Shown one piece after another: positions 1 through 5,151 of a stretch of DNA of 6,758 nucleotides. Numbering within the stretch: position 1 is the first letter of the stretch; every line of letters begins with the position of its first letter. The notes below the pieces were generated by a model. It was not told where the DNA came from. It searched no databases and saw nothing but the letters and a program-made list of their open reading frames with translations. The stretch spans positions 1 to 6,758 of the forward strand of contig CAADXT010000066.1 in NCBI GenBank assembly GCA_900753095.1, given 5' to 3'. This DNA is from Eggerthellaceae bacterium (GTDB taxonomy: Bacteria > Actinomycetota > Coriobacteriia > Coriobacteriales > Eggerthellaceae). Made by a program: the position numbers and the translations under genes.

Positions 1-141
1 AAGCCGCTCAAGCTCCGCAAGAGACGACTCGAGCGTCCATTCCTGCTCTGGGCGCTCGACGCCCACGAGAATCGCACGTTCGCGCGGTTTCTCGATAACG
101 GTTTTGGGGCCATGCTGCTTTACTTCGTCGAATTCAATCAT
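1..141 (-). CDS. hflX: HflX-family ribosome-associated GTPase, N-terminal fragment (continues past the left window edge)
   Basis: Only the first 47 codons are present. They read MIEFDEVKQHG..., then RERAILVGVE and a segment ending SSLAELERL. The block 'RAILVGVE...SLAELERL' is the characteristic start of the HflX N-terminal domain; the G domain lies outside the window. HflX proteins bind the ribosomal large subunit and, in studied bacteria, split or rescue stalled ribosomes using GTP. The ATG lies 6 nt after the dapF stop. The dapF TAG stop lies inside the only nearby Shine-Dalgarno-like stretch (TAGGT), so translation is probably coupled to dapF. The call rests on a short fragment, but the motif is distinctive. 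An unrelated protein is possible but unlikely. Confidence 0.8.
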   Translation of the reverse strand, partial: MIEFDEVKQHGPKTVIEKPRERAILVGVERPEQEWTLESSLAELERL

Positions 142-147
142 GCAAAC

Positions 148-1065
148 CTAGATTTCAATAGTACCCGTGAAAGCCTGCGTGGCAGGACCGGTCATAAGCA
201 CGTGATTGTTATCTTGCCAGGTGATGTTGAGCGTGCCACCGCGAAGATTAACTTTGTTGGTGCGCTCAGAGCGGCCCGTCAAAACGGCTGCGACCAAGGA
301 AGCGCAGGCACCGGTGCCGCATGCAAGCGTCTCGCCGCATCCACGCTCGTAAACCCTCATATGCAAGCCGTCTTCAGCAGGAACGATGAACTCGACGTTG
401 GTTTTAGCGGGAAACACCTTATTAGACTCGAAGAAAGCACCGATACGATTCAGGTCAAACGTATCGAGCGTTTTCTCGTCTGAAAGGAACCAATCAGCGG
501 GAAGTTCTTCGATATCGTCTAAGAAGCAGACTGCATGAGGGTTGCCCATCGAAACGCACGTGAACTCGAAGTTGCCCCACGGAGATTCCACCGAGGCTTC
601 CTTAATGAATGCGCTGCCATTGGGGGCGCAACCTTCTGCAGGTAAGTTGGCAGGAACCTTCTCGGGATCAAGGATAGGCTCGTCCATATCGACAGAGGCC
701 AAGCTCATCAGGCCCTGATCGTTCAGCTCGAAGGAAATAGGCAGCGGGCCGCGTTTCGTGTCGGCGATATAGGAACCAGCATTAGGGTCAACGTATCCAT
801 GGTCTACCAGAAACTTAGTGAAGCAGCGCACGCCGTTGCCGCACATCTCGGCAAGAGTGCCATCAGAATTGATGTAATGCATGTAGCCAGCGCATTCTGG
901 ACGTTTCGAGGGACGAACCAGAACAACGCCGTCGCCGCCGATGCCAAAATGCCTATCGCAAAGGAAAGCTACCTGTTCAGCGGTGAGCTCAATCGACTCG
1001 TTGAAATCGTCGATAAAAACGAAGTCGTTCCCAAGACCATGCAGTTTAGTGAAATTCAATTCCAT
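148..1065 (-). CDS. dapF: Diaminopimelate epimerase DapF
   Basis: This cytoplasmic, cofactor-independent epimerase converts LL-2,6-diaminopimelate to the meso form, the penultimate step of lysine synthesis and the source of the peptidoglycan cross-linking residue. The 305-residue protein is slightly longer than the usual 275-280. It starts with the family signature FTKLHGLGNDFVFID (residues 5-19). Both catalytic cysteines are present: Cys75 in EMCGNGVRC and Cys249 in ACGTGAC. Other conserved blocks are GIGGDG (41-46), SMGNPH (172-177) and YERGCGET (239-246). The start is supported by AGGAG at 1076-1072, 6 nt before the ATG. The gene lies 40 nt after miaA and 6 nt before hflX, so it is probably co-transcribed with both. 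The leader contains one copy of the AAACGCA motif discussed in the findings. The protein appears intact. Confidence 0.97.
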   Translation of the reverse strand: MELNFTKLHGLGNDFVFIDDFNESIELTAEQVAFLCDRHFGIGGDGVVLVRPSKRPECAGYMHYINSDGTLAEMCGNGVRCFTKFLVDHGYVDPNAGSYIADTKRGPLPISFELNDQGLMSLASVDMDEPILDPEKVPANLPAEGCAPNGSAFIKEASVESPWGNFEFTCVSMGNPHAVCFLDDIEELPADWFLSDEKTLDTFDLNRIGAFFESNKVFPAKTNVEFIVPAEDGLHMRVYERGCGETLACGTGACASLVAAVLTGRSERTNKVNLRGGTLNITWQDNNHVLMTGPATQAFTGTIEI

Positions 1066-1105
1066 GGAATGCTCCTACTTAGCGTTGAATGAATGCGTTT
1101 CGTAC

Positions 1106-2044
1106 TTATTGTATAGCAGCGCGTTGCCGGTAGGTTTCCAGCACCGAATCCACGAGCTCTTCTAGGCTCATGGCGTCAGCGTCAAGCCAGATCATACGTT
1201 TATCACGACGAAGCCACGTCCGCTGACGCTTCGCATAGCGGCGGGTTGCCGTTTTGATAAGCTCGGATGCCTCATCCATCGAGATCTCGCCATCGAGAGC
1301 TAAGACAACCTCTTTGTAACCGATGGCCTGCGGTGCAGTAAGGGCGCTTCGCCAGCCCTCGTCAAGCAGCGCAGAAACCTCATCGACCAATCCCTCTTCG
1401 AACATAAGGTCAACACGTTTGTTGATGCGTTCCGCAAGAAGAGCCGGATCGCGTTTGAGCCCGAACCGAACAGAGGGAACCACCTCCGGCAAATCCTTCA
1501 TGCCCTTAACCTGATCAGCGTAGGAAACGCCCTGCTCATGCATCTCCAGAGCGCGAATCACGCGGCGCACGTTGTTAGGATGAAGAATTGACGCAGAAGC
1601 GGAATCAAGCTCATTGAGCACATCCCATACCGCCTGGTTTCCCTTCTCCGCTGCAAGAGCCTCATACTGCTCTCGAACGGGATTCTCTTCTTGGCTGCCC
1701 TTCGGGAAGCGCATATCCTCAAGCGCGGCCTGAACATATAAACCCGTTCCCCCGCAGAGCACGGGAACCTTTCCCCGTTTCACGAGCTCAAAAATGCACG
1801 AACGCGAAAGCTCTTGGAACATTTGAGCCGAAAAGGCAACGCCTGGGTCGAGTATGTCGATAAGATGGTGCGGAACGAGCCTCTCTTCCGGCTTTATCTT
1901 TGCGGTTCCGATATCCATCCCGCGATACACCTGCATCGAATCGGCCGAAACCACTTCCCCATCCAAGTGCAACGCAACTTGTTGGGCAAGGTCAGATTTC
2001 CCAGAGGCGGTCGGCCCCAAAATCGCTACAACAGGGCAGCTCAC
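1106..2044 (-). CDS. miaA: tRNA dimethylallyltransferase MiaA (GTG start)
   Basis: MiaA transfers the dimethylallyl group of DMAPP to N6 of A37 in tRNAs that read UNN codons, giving i6A, the substrate of the adjacent MiaB. With the GTG start the protein has 312 residues, normal for the family. It shows the P-loop GPTASGKS (10-17), the DSMQVYRGMDIGTAK block that includes the catalytic aspartate region (35-49), HHLID (59-63), GGTGLY (98-103), IGYKE (241-245) and the basic RRYAKRQRTWLRR segment (268-280). An ATG at 2071 would add nine residues (MVPEGPGCL) but has no Shine-Dalgarno sequence. The GTG at 2044 forms a GTGA overlap with the miaB stop, has G-rich AGGGG/AGG stretches just upstream, and places the P-loop at the usual distance from the N-terminus. 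I therefore prefer it; the choice is an inference. Confidence 0.96.
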   Translation of the reverse strand: MSCPVVAILGPTASGKSDLAQQVALHLDGEVVSADSMQVYRGMDIGTAKIKPEERLVPHHLIDILDPGVAFSAQMFQELSRSCIFELVKRGKVPVLCGGTGLYVQAALEDMRFPKGSQEENPVREQYEALAAEKGNQAVWDVLNELDSASASILHPNNVRRVIRALEMHEQGVSYADQVKGMKDLPEVVPSVRFGLKRDPALLAERINKRVDLMFEEGLVDEVSALLDEGWRSALTAPQAIGYKEVVLALDGEISMDEASELIKTATRRYAKRQRTWLRRDKRMIWLDADAMSLEELVDSVLETYRQRAAIQ

Positions 2045-3483
2045 GAGACAACCTGGCCCCTCAGGTACCATGCACGGGCAACATCGATACGCACGTTAAC
2101 GATAGTTCCCTGGATATCCTCGATGGAAACACCCTCTGGGATCGGCGCATGCACCGTCTGATTTTTAGGGCTTCTGCCCATCAAAACCGAATCGTCGCGC
2201 TTCGACACGCCTTCAACAAGGACGGGGACGATCTTCCCCGCTTCAGCCTGATTGGCTTCCAGGGCCCCCTCCTGAACCAAATCGACCAGACGCTCAAAGC
2301 GCTCCTGGATAACCTCACGTGGGGTATTATCCTCCATGCGTGCTGCAGGGGTGCCTTCGCGCTTTGAATAGATGAAGGTGAAAACCTGGGTGTAGCCTAC
2401 TTCCTTGATAAGGTCGTAGGTCTGCTGAAAATCTTCTTCGGTTTCGCCGGGAAAGCCTACGATGATGTCGGTGGAAAGAGCGATGTCGGGGCGCACCTCG
2501 CGCAGCTTCTTGATGGTCTCAAGGTAATGTTCGCGCGTATAGCGTCGATGCATCGCCTTGAGAATCGCGTTAGAGCCTGACTGAACAGGCAAATGGAGGG
2601 CCGGCATAAGGTTGTCAAGCTCGCCGAAAGCCTTGATGACGTCGTCGTTTAGGTCTTTCGGATGCGAGGTTGCGAAACGGATTCGCTCGATCCCCGTCGC
2701 GGAGACTGCACGAAGCAAATCAGCGAAACGGGGCTCATCGTAAAGGTCTCGGCCGTAGGAGTTAACGTTCTGGCCAAGAAGGGTAATCTCCTTAACGCCA
2801 TCCGCCTTCAGCGCCTCGGCATCGGCAACGATATCCTCCATCGGACGGGATTTTTCCCTGCCGCGCACATAAGGAACAATGCAGTAAGAGCAGAAGTTGT
2901 TGCAACCAATCGATATCGGAAGCCATGCAGACCACTTCGACTCGCGCTCGCTTGGCAAATCGGTGGGAAAATCAGAGGCTTCAGAAAGAACCTCCACCTC
3001 ATGCTCACCCGTAAGGAGCGTTTGCTCGATAAGGCGAGGGAGGCTTGCAAGATTGAAAGTTCCGAACACCACGTCTACATGGGGAAGCTTTTCGACAAGC
3101 TCTTCCCCATCGCGCTGGCCGATGCAGCCGCCGATAACGACAATGCGCTTTTCCACCGGAGCATTCTCGCGCAGGGGAACATTTTTAAGTGACGCGACCT
3201 GTCCCATCAAGCGAACGTCCGCTGCCTCTCGGACGCAGCAGGTTACGAAGATGATGATATCAGACTCTTCGACGGTTTCCACCTCGGTTGCACCGAGCGC
3301 GGAGAGCATGCCGACGATACGCTCTGAGTCATGCTTGTTCATCTGGCAGCCAAAGGTAACGACGGAAAACGTCTTACCCGAAATAGGGCTATCCGATAAA
3401 TCGCTCCAGTCGAGAATATGCGTAAGAGGAGAAGAACCCTGCTTAATGTTAGCGGGCTCGGTGCAGGAAGGTTGATTGGTCAT
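2041..3483 (-). CDS. miaB: tRNA-2-methylthio-N6-dimethylallyladenosine synthase MiaB (radical SAM)
   Basis: MiaB adds the methylthio group at C2 of i6A37 to give ms2i6A, using two [4Fe-4S] clusters and SAM. The 480-residue protein has the three-domain family layout. The N-terminal methylthiotransferase domain (about 39-150) has cluster ligands Cys46 (TFGCQMN), Cys82 (VTCCVRE) and Cys120 (GGCIGQ). The radical SAM domain has the CxxxCxxC triad at Cys194, Cys198 and Cys201 (IGCNNFCSYC). The C-terminal TRAM domain spans about 416-477. The TFGCQMNKHDSE signature and pairing with miaA favour MiaB over RimO or MtaB. AGGGG 5 nt before the ATG overlaps the spoVS stop codon, which points to coupled translation. 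The first ~35 residues are a non-conserved extension. A second cysteine, Cys83, follows the ligand Cys82 where most homologues have alanine. Confidence 0.97.
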   Translation of the reverse strand: MTNQPSCTEPANIKQGSSPLTHILDWSDLSDSPISGKTFSVVTFGCQMNKHDSERIVGMLSALGATEVETVEESDIIIFVTCCVREAADVRLMGQVASLKNVPLRENAPVEKRIVVIGGCIGQRDGEELVEKLPHVDVVFGTFNLASLPRLIEQTLLTGEHEVEVLSEASDFPTDLPSERESKWSAWLPISIGCNNFCSYCIVPYVRGREKSRPMEDIVADAEALKADGVKEITLLGQNVNSYGRDLYDEPRFADLLRAVSATGIERIRFATSHPKDLNDDVIKAFGELDNLMPALHLPVQSGSNAILKAMHRRYTREHYLETIKKLREVRPDIALSTDIIVGFPGETEEDFQQTYDLIKEVGYTQVFTFIYSKREGTPAARMEDNTPREVIQERFERLVDLVQEGALEANQAEAGKIVPVLVEGVSKRDDSVLMGRSPKNQTVHAPIPEGVSIEDIQGTIVNVRIDVARAWYLRGQVVS

Positions 3484-3491
3484 GTAAACCC

Positions 3492-3845
3492 CTAATCGAG
3501 TTCTGAAGGCTGAACCTGAGAAGCATCATGCACAGAATAGGGCGCACGAGGCTCAACGGAAAAGCGAATAGCGGTACGGTATTCGCCGTCGATTACGATA
3601 TCGGCAAACGAAGGAACGCACACGATCTCGATACCGACGGGTGAAAGGAATCCACGGGAAATCGCAATGGCCTTAACAGCCTGATTAACTGCCCCGGCAC
3701 CAACGGACTGGATCTCGACAGGAACCCCGTCTTTCATCATGCCTGCGATTGCGCCGGCAACTGATGCCGGCGAAGACTTCGATGAAACTTTCAGACATCC
3801 GTTCGTCTGCGGAACAGTAGAAGCCTTGGCTGGAATATCACTCAT
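3492..3845 (-). CDS. spoVS: SpoVS-family protein (stage V sporulation protein S homologue)
   Basis: This is a small, probably cytoplasmic protein of a family reported to have an Alba-like fold. In Bacillus subtilis loss of spoVS alters sporulation and septation, but the biochemical activity is unclear and the family occurs in many bacteria that form no spores. The family core spans residues 18-100: LKVSSKSSPASVAGAIAG, then EIQSVGAGAVNQAVKAIAISRGFL, then VCVPSFADIVIDGEYRTAIRFSVEPR, all closely matching known SpoVS proteins. At 117 residues it exceeds the usual ~86, with an N-terminal extension of about 16 residues and a C-terminal tail of about 17 residues (APYSVHDASQ...). The Shine-Dalgarno sequence is weak (GAAAG about 10 nt upstream). 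It appears to be the first gene of the spoVS-miaB-miaA-dapF-hflX cluster. Family assignment is firm; its role here is unknown. Confidence 0.94.
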   Translation of the reverse strand: MSDIPAKASTVPQTNGCLKVSSKSSPASVAGAIAGMMKDGVPVEIQSVGAGAVNQAVKAIAISRGFLSPVGIEIVCVPSFADIVIDGEYRTAIRFSVEPRAPYSVHDASQVQPSELD

Positions 3846-3898
3846 GATGCGTTTCTTTCGGGTAGATACTGGTGCGTTTTTGGTGTGTTTATGCGTTA
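3846..3898 (-). repeat. Short AAACGCA-type direct repeats in the spoVS leader
   Basis: In the minus-strand sense the predicted spoVS 5' untranslated region carries AAACGCATC (3854-3846), AAACGCACC (3879-3871), the variant AAACACACC (3890-3882) and the variant TAACGCAT (3898-3891). Centre spacings are about 25, 11 and 9 nt, so they are not regularly phased to one helical turn. They lie downstream of the predicted -10 element, where an operator or an RNA-binding site could act. Whether they bind anything is unknown. Confidence 0.4.
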
Positions 3899-3922
3899 AA
3901 TCATGCAGATTTACGCCGATAT

Positions 3923-3951
3923 ATTTTACTCATAAGCACTTAATCAAGCAA
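3923..3951 (-). promoter_or_regulatory. Candidate housekeeping-sigma promoter for the spoVS-miaB-miaA-dapF-hflX cluster
   Basis: The minus strand has TTGCTT (3951-3946) as a -35 element, a 17-nt spacer, and TAAAAT (3928-3923) as a -10 element with five of six matches to TATAAT. The -35 matches only three of six consensus bases. Transcription would start near 3916 and give a leader of about 70 nt. It is in an AT-rich stretch within an otherwise balanced-GC window, which fits a promoter region. TGCTTAT occurs twice around the -35 (3957-3951 and 3938-3932), with TGCTTGA between them (3950-3944), so a regulator site may overlap it. This is a pattern match only. Confidence 0.5.
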
Positions 3952-4021
3952 TAAGCAGGCAAAGGGTAGGCGTATCCGACATTAATCGTGCAAATAAGGC
4001 ATATCGAAGAATAACAGCAGC

Positions 4022-5107
4022 TCATGACTCACGTCGAAGGGGAATGCGAACTACAAGCTCACCGCGTTGGCAATGGACGTTCGGCTCAACATCGGGGTTT
4101 AAATAATATGCATCCGCAAGCGAAGCGTACAATTTCATAACCGACAGCCCGAATCGCTCAACATCCTCTTTCGAGATTCGAATAGGCCGCTCATCAAAAC
4201 AAGCCTGCTTGGCCGCTGTTCGGGCAGGCGAATCAGACTCCCCTGCTTTTCCCAGCATTGCCTGCAAATGAGTTGGCAATCGCTTGATTTCACCATTCAT
4301 TATGCGATACGCCGTTCGGGCGGATATCGGCAGGCTAAGCTCGTTCGACAGCTGTGCCAATGAGGCCGCGTCCTCGCACAATCCAAAGCGGTGGATGAAG
4401 GGAAGCTCGTCGAGGGCCGCTGGCGCAGTCTCGCTTGAGCGCTGCGCAGCAGAGGCGCCAAGCCAATAAAGCGTCGAGACGATCTCGGCCGCGCTCCCCA
4501 AATACACCGCAACAGAGGAACGCTCTTCAATTGAGAACTCGAGAACCGTTCGCAAAATGTTATGCGGCCCGCGCAGCACAGGCTTACCCTCTTCGTTGAA
4601 AGAAATAACAGGAGCGCTTGATTGGTCGCGTTTTTCGCCAAGGCACGCAAACGAGCTTGCTGCCGAGAATACCGAACCCAAGTCAGGGGCCGATGCAACA
4701 ACGCGAGAATCATCGGTGTTTTGGCGAATAGAGTACAAGGCCATGCCCCTGCCATGCACGCCCCAGCGATCGGAGTGGAAGCTATCAAGCTTAGAGGTGA
4801 CAAAGGGCTCGAAAATCGTGTCCTGCAGCTCAGCGGGTATGCCATCGCCATCGTCGAGCATTGTGAGAAAGCGCTGCTCCTTCGTGGCCCACGTTGCAAC
4901 GAAGATTGCCCGAGCATGGGCATCGCGTGCGTTGCGAAGCATCTCGATGACAACGTCTTCGAACGAGCGGATATCTTGCTTTGCCTGGCGACGCTGCGCT
5001 TCGGCTGCCCTCAATCGCACAAAGCCGTTTCCCAAATCGTCTTGGACGCGAATGCGGTCTTCGCTTGAGTGGTTTTCGATAAAAGTCTGTAAGGAACGAT
5101 CCGTCAT
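4022..5107 (-). CDS. Uncharacterised soluble GHKL-family ATPase, possible C-terminal helix-turn-helix
   Basis: This 361-residue protein has a clear GHKL (HATPase_c) nucleotide-binding domain at about residues 45-155. It shows the N box VVIEMLRNARDAHA (Glu55, Asn59, Asp62), the G1 box DDGDGIP (85-91), the phosphate-loop segment IFEPFVTSK (98-106) and a G2 box GVHGRGMALYSI (116-127). All key ATP/Mg2+ residues appear present. There is no histidine phosphoacceptor dimerisation domain, transmembrane segment or signal peptide, so it is not a classical sensor kinase; MutL- or Hsp90-type sequence outside the ATPase is also not evident. Residues about 246-286 (LAQLSNELSLP, then ARTAYRIMNGE, then THLQAML) resemble a Cro/CI-like helix-turn-helix, which is tentative. 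The gene follows rny by 44 nt and precedes the spoVS promoter. Its ATG lies immediately after a hairpin with a T-rich tail, and the only good Shine-Dalgarno sequence lies on the far side of that hairpin. Function is unknown. Confidence 0.85.
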   Translation of the reverse strand: MTDRSLQTFIENHSSEDRIRVQDDLGNGFVRLRAAEAQRRQAKQDIRSFEDVVIEMLRNARDAHARAIFVATWATKEQRFLTMLDDGDGIPAELQDTIFEPFVTSKLDSFHSDRWGVHGRGMALYSIRQNTDDSRVVASAPDLGSVFSAASSFACLGEKRDQSSAPVISFNEEGKPVLRGPHNILRTVLEFSIEERSSVAVYLGSAAEIVSTLYWLGASAAQRSSETAPAALDELPFIHRFGLCEDAASLAQLSNELSLPISARTAYRIMNGEIKRLPTHLQAMLGKAGESDSPARTAAKQACFDERPIRISKEDVERFGLSVMKLYASLADAYYLNPDVEPNVHCQRGELVVRIPLRRES

Positions 5108-5144
5108 AAAAGAAAAGCCCGCGCAAAGCGCGGGCTCCCTCCTT
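5105..5144 (-). promoter_or_regulatory. Ribosome binding site split from its start codon by the hairpin
   Basis: AAGGAGGG (5144-5137) is a near-ideal Shine-Dalgarno sequence, 29 nt from the ATG at 5107 in linear distance. The hairpin at 5136-5116 fills the gap. When folded, only 8 nt (TTTCTTTT) separate the base of the stem from the ATG, which is a normal spacing. No other Shine-Dalgarno sequence fits this start. This suggests translation through a folded leader. It is an inference from spacing. Confidence 0.5.
5108..5136 (-). terminator. Intrinsic terminator-like hairpin after rny
   Basis: A perfect 9-bp stem (AGCCCGCGC with GCGCGGGCT; arms 5136-5128 and 5124-5116) encloses a 3-nt loop and is followed in the minus-strand sense by TTTCTTTT. 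The form is that of a rho-independent terminator 15 nt downstream of the rny stop codon. The T tract is interrupted by a C and runs directly into the start codon of the GHKL gene, so termination is probably partial. There is no T tract on the plus-strand side, so it points one way only. Confidence 0.75.
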
Positions 5145-5151
5145 GCTATCT

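Larger units (their letters stand above)
3846..4021. other. 176-bp intergenic region between the GHKL gene and spoVS
   Basis: This is the longest non-coding stretch in the window. It is AT-rich compared with the flanking genes and holds the candidate promoter and the leader repeats listed separately. I found no convincing intrinsic terminator for the upstream GHKL ATPase gene, so read-through from that gene into spoVS is possible. A plus-strand reading frame that enters from the antisense side of spoVS (3739-3954) shows no family features and is not called. Confidence 0.6.

Noticed and set aside
2897..3475. 192-codon plus-strand frame opposite miaB
   Set aside because: It is antisense to the conserved methylthiotransferase and radical SAM domains and has no family features.
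3739..3954. 71-codon plus-strand frame crossing from spoVS into the intergenic region
   Set aside because: Most of it is antisense to spoVS, there is no recognisable product, and its end covers the minus-strand promoter region.
4022..4152. Second ATPase-like C-terminus in the GHKL protein (residues about 319-357, FGLSVMKLY...ELVVRIPL)
   Set aside because: It loosely resembles the end of a histidine kinase ATPase domain, but the real G2 box is at residues 116-127 and the likeness is too weak to claim a duplicated domain.
4330..4420. Reading the GHKL gene as a two-component sensor kinase
   Set aside because: No phosphoacceptor histidine domain, sensor domain or membrane segment is visible, and no response regulator is adjacent.
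5116..5136. The rny hairpin as a plus-strand terminator
   Set aside because: The T tract exists only in the minus-strand direction, and no plus-strand gene precedes it.
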